DNA of 64,000 nucleotides from Paramyrothecium sp. XJ0827 (GCA_020881915.1 JAJFPB010000012.1:992001-1056000), one strand, 5' to 3'. Shown: positions 21,372 to 33,660, numbered from the stretch's first letter. The notes: a model not told the origin generated them from the sequence alone. Numbers and translations are program-made.

Positions 21372-23336
21372 TCAATGCCACTCAATGCTAACATCCTGAC
21401 TCAAGGAATCTGATGCCTTGGAATCTAGCCTGGCAAGGATGTTGAGCAAGATTTGGAAGTCGGCGTTGGCTCGCAAAGCTAGCGCCTCGTTGGACGTATC
21501 TTGGGATATTCGAAGCAACACGGCACCAACCTGGCGGATCTTCTCCACGCATGACTCGCCATTAAGCTGAAGCGCATCGAAGGGTGCGCCTTGGATGCAT
21601 TGCAGAAGGTCACGCGCAATCTCGGCCTGCTCCATGGCCATCAATCGCGGATCATCGCTCAATCCAAGTAAATTTGCCAAGCCGAGGTCAGAAGCCATTT
21701 GGACTATAATCATTCTCAGGCAATGAAATGTGACCTTGAGGTTGATATGTTGGATCCAATAGCAGCCGCGTTGATACTCAACCACTTCAACTTCGTGCCC
21801 CAAGTCCAGGCTCCAGGGTCGGTGAAGGCAATCAGGCATCTCATCAAGCGAACAACGAAATGCAATGAGCGAGTCAACCACAGAAGCTGTCTGGCATCGG
21901 ATCAAATCCGCTGCACCTCGCGAGGACCGCCTTGAATATTTCTGGAGCATGCGCATATCCATAATGACTGTCGATGCAGTATCGAACAGATGCGAACTGA
22001 GGTTAAAGCCTTGATTCACGAACTGCATGAATTCAGTCGTGTTGTAGGCACAATTGCTATCTAAGAGGTGTATATCTGCATTGCTGAGTGGAAGAAGTGT
22101 CATTGGGGTGTCCAGCAGGAGAGGGTGGAGCGTGAAAGGACGGTTATTGAGTATGGCTGCTGAGCGATCTCCGGTGTAAAGCTGCCAATACACAGCACGA
22201 CGAAGTTGTGCTTCGGCTGAATCGAGCCCTGACAGAGCCGTTTCATCATATAGCCTCATCTCTTGGGCTAGTCTCATCGCTTCTCCGAGTATGTACCATG
22301 ACACTCGGGCATTTCCCGCCGCATGTGTGCACAGTGAGTGGAAGTATTATTATGATGGAGTTCGCTTCTGGCTGCTCGATGTCGTAATCATGACACATGA
22401 ACAAGAGGTCTCTCGAAGCTCGAAGAAGGTAATTCGCCGCTGGCCGTCTTGTGGAGAACAGGTGTTCCGGAACCACAGAGCTGACAAATGCACAGACAGC
22501 ACAGATCAAGGATAACGAACGGGCAAATCGCCAGTCGTAAAATGCCTGCGCCGAACCGGATAACGGACTCGTGTGATCTGAAATGTTAAGTTGAGCTGGC
22601 GAGGAGATACCAAGAACTGATGGCGAAGTCTGGAGGACCAATGAACCATTTCCTGGAATCGGATTCTCGCTGCGGCTAAATGCAGTTTTGATTGTTGCAC
22701 TGGTTGAGCCCTCGAGGAGCAGGGGAGTAGTAGGGAAGAGGTGGCGCAGGTATAGAGCCACACATTCCTCCATTCTATGTCGTACAGATTCAGCACTGTT
22801 TTCCTGTAGCTCCTCCAAGAGACGACACCAGATGGCATCCAGAGTTGGTCTTTGTGAGGATGTAGGGGCTTGCCACATGGGGTGCACTGTCACGGGCGCA
22901 TGACTGGGTAAAGGTGGTGCCAGGCCAGGAGAAAGATGCCCCGTATCAGCAGTGCGTGATTGACTCCGTATGGAGAGGTGGGTTTGGGCATGATGTGGTT
23001 CCGAACCCTGCACCGAGCCATCTCGGAAGTTGTTGGGACTTGCAATGGTCACTGAGCTTCTACGGCGTCTTGTATGTCGGTAAGAGGAGCGACCTCGAGC
23101 CTGTGGTCCTCGCTTCTTCACGGGCAATTCAAATGTGCAGGAGACTCCTTTCTTCTGGCACTGAGAGCATTGATGTTCATTGCCCCCTGCGTCGCACTGG
23201 CTCGAACAGAAATTAGCCCTCACAGAGTCATGACCATGACCACCGTCCCTGAAATGCAACGTACCTTAACCTTGCTTGCTTTACAGAAATCACAGGCTCT
23301 TGCCGCGATGTTTTCCCGTCCACCTGCGTCTGTCAT
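21372..23336 (-). pseudogene. Zn2Cys6 transcription factor with an apparent frameshift
   Basis: Exon 1 (23265-23336) joins exon 2 at 23196 to rebuild the zinc cluster: CDFCKASKVKC followed by CSQCQKKGVSC. A basic linker (RRRRSS) follows. The middle homology domain starts at LLRASRDLLFMCHDYDIEQ and continues as GNARVSWYILGEAMRLAQEM, but the two halves lie in different frames. The change falls close to 22,345 beside an ATA-repeat; skipping one base restores continuity, and no intron of legal size fits. The second frame runs intact to the stop at 21372. Either this allele is broken or the base is a sequence error. If intact it would be a nuclear regulator of the flanking GH43 and transporter genes. 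Exon 1 could also start at 23456. Confidence 0.8.
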
Positions 23337-23890
23337 GGTGTGGGCCGTGATTTTGTGGAGTTCTGATGTCGGGGAAACTGGTCCTCGCTCCCAGGACCTC
23401 CGAGGTTTTATAACAGCCTCCAAAGTGTGCATCATTCGGAGAAACTGTTCGACCAATTTGTCTAGTGCAACGCTTCGGCGAATCCCCTTGCATCCTCTAA
23501 CCCAACCTTGGCCTAGAGTCTCGAGCCCATGCTCAGGCTAGAACAGTCGACCCACAAATCGTCTTTGAGTAACATCAAAGTAGAGCAATAGTTTCCCCGA
23601 ACATCTTCTTCCTCATGATTTTTCCGGCTCTACAACATGGCTAAGTGCTTAGCGTTGACTGGGGAATCAGGGGCCGGACCCGGAAGACTGGACGCACTCC
23701 GCCTCATTACCCATGGGGTTGACTAGCTTCTCCTCGAGATCCCCAGATATGCTCGAGTTTTGGCGGTCCCCAGGCGTCACTGTTGAGTATATAGCCGGGA
23801 TCATCGCCCGTCAGGACACATGTCTTCGCATGTCTTGTGCCCAAAGCTGCAACTCCAACAACGCCGCATTATTGTGCTCAGCCAGTCATC
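23337..23890. promoter_or_regulatory. Divergent promoter between regulator and sugar transporter
   Basis: About 550 bases separate the starts of the leftward regulator and the rightward sugar transporter. The divergent layout fits control of the transporter by its neighbour. The stretch carries several CGG/CCG triplets, the half-site of Zn2Cys6 factors, but I cannot single out a pair. Confidence 0.4.
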
Positions 23891-25506
23891 ATGGCCCCAA
23901 GCGCTGCGAAGAAAACCGAAAATATCGAGCCTGGACTCGACGTCTCTTCGGCACCGCCTTTCTACAAGCGGAAGAACGGCATACTTCTTTACTTTCTCTT
24001 GACATCTTCGGCTCTTTCCAGTTTCGCATCCGGATTTGATGGTGTGCGTATTTCTTTGACTTTCATGTTCGAAACCCAGCCAGCTAACCTCGCATTCTCC
24101 AGTCTATGACCAATGCTATGCAGCTGTTGGACAAATGGCAAGACAAATTCGGCCATCCAACAGGTTCGATCTTGGGCTTCTTTGGTGCCTCAACGGGCAT
24201 TGGCGGGGTTGTTCCGTTGATCTTCTTACCATGGCTTGGGGATAAGTACGGCCGCAGACTCCCAACCGTTCTCGGTGCCATATTCATCATTATTGGTGCC
24301 CTGATTCAAAACTTCTCATCAAACTTGGCTACCTTCATCGGTGGCAAAATTGTTTTGGGTTTTGGAGTCACTACGGTGCAACTCGGCGCTCCCGTCTTGA
24401 TAACCGAGATGAGCCATCCGAAAGAACGAGAAATCGTGACGACATTTTATAACACCTCCGTCTACCTTGGATACGTAATTGGTGCTTGGGTTACTTTTGG
24501 CGTCAGGACCATCGACAACGACTGGCAGTGGAAGATTCCCACACTGCTGCAAATGGCTCCTTCTGTCTATCAGCTGATTCTCATTTGGTTCAGCCCCGAG
24601 AGCCCCCGCTGGTTGGTAGCTAAGGGTCGAAATGAGGAAGCTCGAGCATCTCTCATCAAATGGCATGCTGGTGGAGACTCAAACTCTGAGCTGGTAGCTG
24701 CTGAGTTCGAGGAAATCACAGAGGGCATCAGGCGAGACCTTGAAGAGAATCTCACCTGGCGCGACTTTTTCAGTTCAGTGCCAAACTGGAAGCGGATCGG
24801 CATCTGTATCTGCGTCGCCACGTTTTCGCAGTCGAGCGGCAACCTTCTTGTCTCCAACTACCTACCCCAGATCTTACGGGATACCGGGCTTAACTCTACC
24901 TTCCAGAGCACACTCATCAACGGCATGTCTACCCTGTGGTCATACGTTGTGTCCCTTGGAGTTACTGTTCTCATCAATAAGTTCAAAAGACGCACATTTT
25001 TCTTGGTTGGTTCAGGTGGTGTTTGCCTTGTCTTCATCGCCTGGACCATCGCATCGCAACAATACTTTGAAGCTGGATCTATCAGCGGCGGTCGTGTTGT
25101 CATCGCATGCATCTTTTTATTCCAGGGCTTCTACTCCATCGCCTGGATGAACTTGGTTGTCATGTACCCGCTGGAGATTTGCCCATACTCAATGCGATCC
25201 AAAGCGTGGTCGTTGGTTCTCCTCGTCATTTATACTGCTCAGATCTTTGGCAACTATGTCAATCCAGTCGGCTTGGAGAATATTGGCTGGAAGTTTTACA
25301 TCTACTACTGCGTCTGGGTTGCTTTAATCTTCGTCATCGTGTATTTTTGCTTCCCCGAGACTCAAGGGCCGACTTTGGAAGAACTTGCAGCACTCTTTGA
25401 TGACAAAAAAGGCCTCGAAAGGGACGCAAATCTTGCAAAGTCTGAGCCGACCCGCAATTCTCTAGAAGACAAAGGTATGGGAGAAGCGGTCTACATCGAG
25501 AAATGA
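23891..25506 (+). CDS. MFS sugar transporter (hexose/lactose-permease-like)
   Basis: Two exons (23891-24043, 24103-25506) give about 518 residues with 12 predicted membrane segments. Sugar-porter signatures are clear: GDKYGRRLPT after TM2, the PESPRWL motif at the end of TM6, EICPYSMRSKA near TM10-11 and CFPETQGPTLEELA at the end of TM12. The loop MSHPKERE before TM5 and the overall pattern match fungal lactose/cellodextrin-type permeases rather than high-affinity glucose carriers. It likely imports di- or oligosaccharides across the plasma membrane, which suits the intracellular GH43 enzyme two genes away. Confidence 0.92.
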
Positions 25507-26863
25507 GGGTGGCACCAGGAATTGAGCCATCTTTCGGATAGGATGAGACACAATAAAAACCATGGTGAAATTTCGAAGTCTTCCGTGTGTCTGGGTGCAT
25601 GCATTACTATTCTCATCTTGCAGGTCAGGCTTTCCGGCTTTGGCAGGTATACAATGATATCGGTTTTCCTTGACACTATTAATAGGAATTCACGTTAATA
25701 CTGTAAGGGGAAATCAAAAGTCAGCTCGAGTGACTGATCTATTTAAAGTATTTTCAGGGCATTGTCTCAAGTGATGATAACTACTCTGTAGCTCCTGAGC
25801 ACTCTCGCTAGTGGTCGTACACGAGTTCAATTGAAACGTGCAACGAACCCCGGTTTCATTTGACGCTCGAAGTCCGATGACATTACAGCCGACTTACCCA
25901 CCGATTCCTGACTTTCGAAACACGTTCGGCCATACTGGACCCACCGATGAAGAAGAATCTCATTACAAGTCCGGGGAGATTGTCCCATGGTCAAGCAAGT
26001 ATTTCCTGCCAGCCTTCAGTTTACTTAGGAAGGTCTGATTTGAGACCTATAGGAGTCAGATGAAACGTCTGATCGTTCTCTTCTAATAAGTCGAAAACCA
26101 GGGTAAGCTTTGGAAGCTATTACAATGACCAGGCACTGGTGAACGTCCCTTCTTCCCCACTAGATCTTGAAACACGAAGCCCCACAATCTCCTTTGATCC
26201 AGTGCACTTCAAGCAGGTATTCGGCGTAGAGGGAAGAAAGAAAGTAAAAGAAGACGTCCAAGATTATTCTTCAAAGTTTGTGGACGTTTTCTGCGGAAAA
26301 ACATCTTTAATGCCCGCTGCTGGCTTGGCGACAGTTTCTTGAGATGATGTCTTCTGAATCCCTTGCAACTTAGCGGCTGACAGTAAAACATGTTTGGGGA
26401 TCTCCCCTCAACTAGTCCTGTGACCCTATTGGCGCAATTTCCTCCCAGCGCCTGCAACTGTTGCCCGAAACGACCGAACCATGGCAAACTCCGGCAAAGC
26501 GGCACGCTAGCTAACGGAGAACCAACGGCACGATAGTCTCAACTGCACCCTTCCTGGCCTAGCGCACATCTGTGAGACAGTTAACTGTTCTCGTGCTATC
26601 CTAGCCCGTCGCAGATGTTGCCAGTGCCTTGTACCATCTTGGCTGAAGTGTCTAGCGTCGGCGCTTGAATGGCCAGCTTTAAGAAGTGTCAAGCAGCCGA
26701 GTAAGTTGATGATGCTTCCAATTATCTTCCTGCCAGTCTCCTTGATTTCAATTGTTCAATTCTCTTCTTTTCCGACAGCACCCTAGCGGTAGCTGGTTCC
26801 ATTCTCTGATTTATTCCTTACCACCCCTTTATACATTTGCAACCCATCCTATATCCAGTCAAA
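25507..26863. other. Intergenic with two weak, mutually similar frames
   Basis: No gene is supported. Two short plus-strand frames, at about 25838-26038 and 26139-26342, share the pattern (D/E)(T/A)RSP followed by a phenylalanine-rich segment ending in FG. They may be remnants of one duplicated sequence. The right end holds the promoter of the Egh16-like gene, with a pyrimidine-rich leader before 26864. Confidence 0.35.
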
Positions 26864-27896
26864 ATGTTGAACTCAGTCTGTGTCTATGGCGCCGTCTTTG
26901 CTTTGTCCGCAATGCAGGTTGCTGCTCATGCCGCGATCAGCCCAGCCATGGGTGTGTCGGGCACAGCCGCCCGCGGCGATGTCCAAAGACCATCAAACAA
27001 TAACCCCTGCGGTCGAAATGCGGATGTCGGTGCCATTGACAGCTCGACGGCAGTTACGGCTGATGCCTCAGGATCATTTACCGTTAGCATCGAGAATTTT
27101 AACGGGTCAGTTATGGTTTACAACAAACTCCCAGCATTTGGTATACTCATACTAATCTGAACTGCAGTGGCCGAGATGGTTCGAGGCAGGTAACAATGGA
27201 AGTGGACGCTTCTGGAACTGGAGACAATTTTGTTGCCGGTACTGTATCAGCCAACGGCCAAGCTGTAAGTAAAGCGTCAAGCATTACCTCAACTCTCTTC
27301 CGTGATCTTCTGACAGGAATCTCCTACAGGCCCCCCGAGGCACAGGCACCGAGGAAATCACCGCCTCGCTTCCTGCCGGTACTACTTGTACTGGTGGAGC
27401 TTCTGGAAATCTATGTATCGCTTCTTTCACCACGGCTGGAGGCTTCGGTAACTGTGTTGTCGTTCAACAAGGCGGTGCTGGCGGAGCTGCTGGTGGTGGA
27501 GCGGCTGGCGGTGGCGGAGCTGCCACGCCAGGTACGTTAATCCATGGAGTTGGAATTTGCTCTCTTCACTACTGCCCCACTTCACAATTTTGGATCACAC
27601 GACTGACTCATCTTATAGGCAATGGAAACGGAAACAACAACGGCAACAATGCTGGTAATAACAATAACAATGGCAATGGTGCCGGAAACGGAAACGCTGA
27701 CAACAACAACAACGGCAACGCTGATGAAAACGGCAACAATACCGGCAACAATACCGGCAACAACAGCAACAACGGGGGTGGGAACGGGAACGGCAACGGC
27801 AACGGGAACACGAACGATAATGCCAACGACAACGGCAACGGCAACGGGAACACGAACGATAATGCCAACGACAACGGCAACGGCAACGGCAATGGT

Positions 27897-27952
<56 letters not shown>

Positions 27953-28194
27953 TGGCAACGGCAACGGCAACGGCAATGGCAACGGCAACGGCACTGGGAA
28001 TAATAATGCCAATGGAAACAGGAACCGCAACGGCGGTGGCAATAACAATGCTAACAAGAGAAATGCCGCTGGTAACGACGTCCAAACCCGGAACACGAGA
28101 AAGGTATGTCTTGATCCTGCACTACTTCCATTTATTATCGGACAATCTTCTAACCTTTGACCTCTAGAGGTGGCGCTTGGCAGCTCGCACTTAG
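26864..28194 (+). CDS. Egh16-like (DUF3129) secreted protein with Asn/Gly repeat tail
   Basis: Five exons (26864-27105, 27168-27264, 27330-27531, 27619-28103, 28168-28194) give about 350 residues. A signal peptide (LNSVCVYGAVFALSAMQVAA) ends before HAAISPAMGVSG. RPSNNNPCG, the VDASGTGDNF block and the CIASFTTAGGFGNC block match the Egh16/GAS1 family, expressed in appressoria of some plant pathogens and also known in insect-pathogenic fungi. Four cysteines in the mature domain could pair. The exon 4 tail is almost entirely Asn-Gly, with an internal 42-base tandem duplication and a long hexanucleotide array. The final exon adds only RWRLAART. A secreted, possibly wall-binding protein. Confidence 0.85.
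27796..27992. repeat. 42-base tandem duplication and GGCAAC hexanucleotide array
   Basis: A 42-base unit encoding GNGNTNDNANDNGN is present twice in tandem at about 27796-27879. It is followed by some 18-20 copies of a hexanucleotide (GGCAAC with a few GGCAAT variants) to about 27992, which encode alternating Asn and Gly. Units are multiples of three, so length changes keep frame. Confidence 0.9.
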
Positions 28195-28348
28195 TTTAAG
28201 CAAACAAAGGATCTGAAATTAGTCACGAGAAATACAAGATCTCCCTACCTCGCATCGACATGGTGATAATATGAAATCTCCAGCCACTACACGCATTGAT
28301 TCCTACCAGACCCTCCTCCACCAGCACCCCAAGTCTCACTCTGACCTA

Positions 28349-29494
28349 TCAATATCTTCCTGGCAGACCGGGAAGCCCTATGGAAAAGAATATTAGCGAA
28401 GAGCTTGCAAAGCAATCATGCAATATCTTACATCCGTCAATGTTTTCGTTCACCTGGCTGCGGACAGTGCAGCGATTCATTTCATTCACACCCTGAGATT
28501 TGAGAGGCTGGCCATTTTCGCACGCGTTGAACATGCAGGACGAATCCATGGCGCGTTGCAGCGAATCCCCCTTCCACCCGAAAACGTAGTCTGCATGTGT
28601 TGTGAAGCCTTTGACATCACCATTGCTCAGGATGAACGGCTGGGCGCCACCCGTTGGCCACATGTTGTTGAACTTGGTGGTATCCCATAACGTCTCGTAT
28701 GCTAGTTGCGGCACTCGTACGGGGTGAGATGCTGGGCAAGGGCCAGCATTATTGAAGGCATCTCCCACGGTATTGTACATGTGAGACATGTGATCTGGGC
28801 TGTCCAGATTCTTACCGTCCCAGCATCTGCCAATTATTAGCTTGAATCACCAAATAGAGATAGCTTAACTGACGCTGGGAAGTGATGAACAGTCATGATG
28901 CCCCCTCTGCATGGCCCAGTGGGGAAATTGTCCAACTCAGGAAACCTAGTGTTCTTGTCTTCAAGACAAACAAACTTCAAGCCCTTCACTTTCTGAGATG
29001 ACGCAGCATTGTCTCCTATCAACATGCGGAATCCCTAATATGATCAGATCAGCTGTCTTTACATTGCACCACAGAGCACGAACAGGCCTAAAAGCTGTGA
29101 TTTTCTGGTTGCCATTAGAGAAGAAATCCTGTTGCGTGTAGTAGATGGTCATGCCCCCATTGATGCCGTTTGGCAGTGCTGTGTTCTGCATGATTGGAAC
29201 ACGATGGTAAGAGCCGTTAGGGTGTTTGAAGAACATGACGGCCGTCCAATAGTTCGAAAAGTCTTCCGAGAATGTGCAGGTGGTACAGGTGGCCTTTGTG
29301 GCGATGTCACCGTCAGCTGGATCCATGGTAGCGTTAAATGCGTTTCCGCCAACGATTTGATGGAGATGCCCCGACGGAACATGGCCTGGAAGCACGAGCG
29401 GGTCAATCCGCTGAATGCTCACTGTCGAGCAGCCGAAACGAAGGGCGGCCTCAGAGGGCACCACGAGTAGGGAAGCAAGAGTAAGGAGCTTCAT
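28349..29494 (-). CDS. Secreted DUF1996 protein
   Basis: Three exons (29084-29494, 28874-29034, 28349-28826) give about 349 residues. The N-terminus MKLLTLASLLVVPSEA is a signal peptide. The family signature is clear: RIDPLVLPGHVPSGHLHQIVGGNAF near the start, then PCRGGIMTVHHFPACWDGKN across the second intron, and LDSPDHMSHM. DUF1996 proteins are secreted or wall-associated fungal proteins of unsettled function; some carry an extra WSC domain, absent here. The conserved His and Asp residues hint at a hydrolase-like site, but no activity can be assigned. It is convergent with the Egh16-like gene. Confidence 0.9.
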
Positions 29495-31639
29495 TTTGGA
29501 AAGAAATCGGTCGTGATGATCTTATGCAGTCTCAAAGACACAATCACCAAAACAAGGCTCGGGAAAAGGTTCAACCTAGGTCACGGTCTTATACGAGTTT
29601 CCATGGAGTTATGCAACCAGTCACAAAACTGCCGACATCGAAGCCATGTAACTATGTCGAATTGCATAGACATTGTTTCGACAAATTGCCAATTCGGGGG
29701 CATCTGAACCATTTATTGTGTATACTCCAGTCATCTGCTTGCCGGTATCTTAGCTTGGGAGTGTTAATAACGGCAGTTACCAGCTGATCAGCCTTGATAG
29801 GATGAGGAAGCTTTGAGCTGCGGGGTTAGCTCAGTCTGCTAATTAATTCTAGAGCAGTACCATGGCTTCATCCACGATCGACGACCAGCTCCTTGGCTTT
29901 GGGGAGTCATTTGCAGGGAGAAGACCTTCAGTGTGATTCTGTGGTCGCGAAACCTTGGTCCTCCCAGTCTTGGACAAGCAGTAATCGTCATAAATGGATG
30001 CAAGCTGCGTTCGAACTTCTTGAACGTCGCGCCAAGAAGTTTTGCTAGTGTGGCCCGTTCGCGCGATATCCATGGATTGAGAACATGTGGGCGGTTCAGC
30101 TGGCCAAATACAAATTAAAAATGCAAAAGTCCCCTCATGCAAATGGCCGACGTTCCTATCATGCGGCATGAGGCCTCCAAGATAGCTTTGGAGAGTACCA
30201 TGATTTGCTCGAGCCCGGTCACCCATTGCCTCTATGGGTGCTTCGGAAGTAGGCGAAGCACACCTTGATAGATTACCTACGTAGGACCCCTGCAATCGAA
30301 GACTTGGCTCGCGATGGCCCTTTCCGATTCATGATGTTATTGACTCATCATCACTTTGTTCGGGAACGGAACGGAGGACAGGAGTGGGCATATAGGCTAT
30401 TTAGCACAACTCAATTTAACAGCGCCGGTATTCAAAATGTATCATAGGGGAATCGAATAAACGGAATAAGTAAGTATGCGGCACTAGAACTAACAAAGAT
30501 TCTGAGGGTAACGAAGGCATCCACAGCCTAATGCCAACCAGGGTAAGTATTATCATAGACCAAGACCACGGTCATTCACAAATCAACAACTTCTCATTTC
30601 AATACGACTTTCACACAGTCTTTACCTACAGCTTCGACTACGAACAAGTCATAACAATATAGCCTGAAGATTGTCCGGCTTCTGCACCACCAACCCACTC
30701 GCCGCAGGTTGGCCTGAGATGGACTAATTCTTGCTCCTTGAGCTCAAGAGGTCATGGAATTTATGTAGTAAGTTGACCAACCGCGTACAAATGCATTTGC
30801 AGCCGGAACGCAACCGGAAAATACGCTCGATATTGTTCGGAACGTGTCTAACAAGGCGTTGCACAGTGCTCTATATCAGTTCCGGTCGAATTCGAGGTGT
30901 CATTATTGTTAACAGCCACTTCACAACTATACTGATGCAATATAAAATACCAGTAGCTTTCAGCGAGTCACCGGGAGGGGTTATGTGCAAGTTCCCCAGA
31001 AGGTCTCAGGTCGCTCTGTTAGGGTACTGATGAGACGACACAATCCCCGAAGCTTGTACACTTCGGTGAAGAACAAGGTAAAATTGAAAGATGTGTCTGG
31101 AACAGTAAGGGCTGGGTTGAACGGTATCTGGTCCTTTTCAAATTATCAAGCCGCTTTCCCTGCCCTCCTACTCAGTGAATATAGGTATATGGAGCAATTC
31201 GGTTGAGACAGCTGAGGGCCGAGTCAACCTGCAACGGGTAACGAGACATCCCGATATGGTGTATTCCTGGATTCTGTGCGTCGATAGGACAATGCCCATT
31301 TTTGTCCGCTCAACAACTATAGTAGATCGGGATGTCTGTGACTGTTAATTCTTCTCTCCAAGATAGTCTTCAGAGAAGATGGTCAGTTACAATCAGCACA
31401 AAAAAAGAGTCGTGACGAGTATTTTAGGATCTTTTATTAACCTTTAATTACTCTACTATTTAAGGATAACCCTCATTCAGATTCAAATCCTTGCCTGACT
31501 TCAAGCCCAAGTTCCAAGCAATCTCGAAACGTATCCGTTTTTTGTCTTTTTAAAGATGCGGTCACCAAATCACCGCCCTGGTGTCCGCGTCGATATCCAG
31601 CCACCTCTAATATGAAGCTTGGTTTCTATTTCACCTGCT
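29495..31639. other. Intergenic, no supported gene
   Basis: About 2.1 kb. The longest frame (minus, 29849-30295, 148 codons) has no recognisable domain and irregular composition. The stretch from 30,400 to 31,500 is AT-rich and could be decayed repeat DNA, but no terminal repeats or transposase remnants are visible. Confidence 0.4.
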
Positions 31640-32604
31640 TTAGTTGCTCGTGCTGCCACCGTCCACCACCAAGCTTGCTCCCTGCATGAAACTGCTCATG
31701 GGTGACGCCAGCAGAACGATACTATCTGCGACTTCCTCAATCATGGCCAATCGCTTCAGAGGCGTCCTTGAGACCTCCATGCCCAACGGCGAATCCGGGG
31801 CTGAAGCTAGATACTGGACAAGAATTGGAATCGCGACATAGCTAGGGCACACGGCGTTGATACGGATGCCCTGGCTACCATATGAGTTGGCATCACTCTT
31901 GGTAAGGCCGATGACTCCTAAAACATCATATGAGATTGTGTAATCATTAATTAGCGAACAAACTGACCATGTTTGGAGGTTGAGTATGAGGTCTGGTGAA
32001 GGTGGGGAGGTGCTGCGACGAGACCCAGCATGGATGCAACGTTGATAATTCTTCCTCGGCCGATTCTAGGCCCAAGATCCCTGATTCTCGTTAGACTTTC
32101 GGTCCACTTGATGGAATAGGGTTTCTCTTTTCGTACTCTTGCTTCAGCATGTGTACGATCTCTTCTCTCTGGCACCGATAGACGCCATGCAAATTGACAT
32201 CCAGCACTCTCTTCCATTCATCCTCGTCGATTTCATGGGTTTGCTGGCCCATGCCACTAACACCAGCATTGTTGACAGCCACATCAAGACGACCGAACTT
32301 TTCGACAGTCTCAGCGATGCCTTGCTTCACCTGCTCCGCGTTTCGAACATCCATGGTAAGCAAGAGGATTTCCACATTGGGATACAGCTCTTTCAAGGAA
32401 GCAGTGGACTTGGCCAGCGATTCAGCGTTGACATCAGCCAGCGCAAGTTTCGTAATGCCATGCTTGGCAAAGGCTAGAGCGGTTTGCTGGCCAATGCCTA
32501 GATACTTTTTGTCAGTATGTTGGACACACCGCGGCAAGTGGGCTAAATATAGTACCAGAACCAGCGCCGGTGATGAAGGCAGAACCCTGAAGTAAGCTAG
32601 CCAT
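31640..32604 (-). CDS. Short-chain dehydrogenase/reductase
   Basis: Four exons (32556-32604, 32137-32497, 31968-32080, 31640-31917) encode about 266 residues. Classical SDR features are complete: the cofactor motif TGAGSGIG spans intron 1, VAVNNAG is the NNAG motif, INVASM contains the catalytic Ser region, SYSTSKHG is the YxxxK pair, and the tail is the standard VVDGGSTSN. Intron 2 (56 bases with a CTAAC branch) is needed to join the helix to the INVAS strand; reading through it would meet a stop. The single Asp after strand 2 (ALADVN) suggests NAD preference. Such enzymes often serve secondary metabolism; nearby genes leave that open. Confidence 0.9.
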
Positions 32605-33185
32605 GGCGAGGATGTATGATAGCTGCTAAACAGATAGTTGAGCAAGTGGCAACATAGATTTGGAGCTTAGGCCTGCAGAGGAAGACTTGAAAGTTATAAC
32701 AAATGGCTAGCATACATCCAACAACAATCGGCAAATAAATTTAGTCGTACTCAACTATGAACTAGGATGTGCCGTTTTACTGCGGTACAGTTGCACCGCC
32801 GGGGCCCCGACCCAGCCGAATATCTCAAATGGCCTGAGATTTGGGTGGCACGATTCTCAGTGGTGGACTCGCAGGGTCCTCCGAAACCAACGGCACCTCT
32901 CCACTCTAGCGCACCGCATGGCTGAAAATTAGCGTACCAATGGCTGCTCTTACGTCACCTAGCGGTGGGCCCTTCAATCCTTATGCGCCGTTAGAGCCCA
33001 GGTCAGAAGATCGCCATATCACGTTTTCGGCGAATTTCTTGAACAACTGAAGCAAAGCCTACCACAAGAATTGATTATAAAGAACAGGAAGATGCGTAAC
33101 AAGGGTGTTGCAGAAACCAAGATTACCTTACTGCAAACGAATTGGAAACGACCCTCTTGGTTGAAAGTTCACTTCTCAAATCACC

Positions 33186-33660
33186 ATGGCTTCTGTAGTG
33201 CAAAGCAGCGCCCCTGGCAAGGAGATTAGCACCTTCATCACTGAGTTCTACCGACTGTCTGATACCCCCGAAGAGAACGAGCCATGGATCAGCGCTTTCA
33301 CCAACGATGCTTATGTGCAAATTGGCCCCCAGAAGGCCAATGGGTCTGACGGTAAGTTGACTTAAAGCAAGTCGTGGCAAGGCCACAAGATGTATATGTC
33401 CAAGTGCTGACAAAAGTCCAGAGATCCGAAAGCTCCGAGGTTGGATCTGGGATGTCCTGGCCGAGAGCAAGCACACAGTCTCCAAGATCCTTGAGTCGAC
33501 TGACGCCGCAAGCCCCGAGATCGCGCTGTTTGGAGACGCCACGTTCTTGACTAAGGATCAATCGACTTTCAAGGCCACCTGGGCAGGTCATGTGGAGTTA
33601 AAGAAGGAGGGAGAGGAATTGAAAATTTCGAGCTACCGAGTCTGGAGCCAGAACGAGTAA
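33186..33660 (+). CDS. NTF2-like / SnoaL-fold small protein
   Basis: Two exons (33186-33351, 33422-33660) encode 134 residues. The pattern of an N-terminal helix (ISTFITEFYRLSDT), a FTNDAYVQIGP strand, a helix EIRKLRGWIWDVL and final strands VELKKEGEELKISSYRVW is the cone-shaped NTF2-like fold. Members include scytalone-dehydratase-like enzymes and isomerases/cyclases of secondary metabolism, as well as proteins of unknown role. No catalytic residues can be named with confidence. No signal peptide, so probably cytosolic. It is divergent from the SDR gene, with about 580 bases between starts. Confidence 0.75.

Noticed and set aside
27582..28096. Long antisense frames over the Asn-Gly repeat (alternating Ala-Val or Leu-Pro)
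   Set aside because: They are the other readings of the hexanucleotide array that codes the Egh16-like tail; the sense exon has proper splice sites.
29849..30295. 148-codon minus-strand frame
   Set aside because: No domain, no codon bias, no credible neighbours or splice sites; likely chance.
30300..31600. Possible decayed transposon in AT-rich DNA
   Set aside because: No terminal repeats, target-site duplication or transposase remnants could be seen.
32081..32136. Apparent frameshift in the SDR gene
   Set aside because: A 56-base intron with GTACGA donor, CTAAC branch and CAG acceptor restores the frame exactly.
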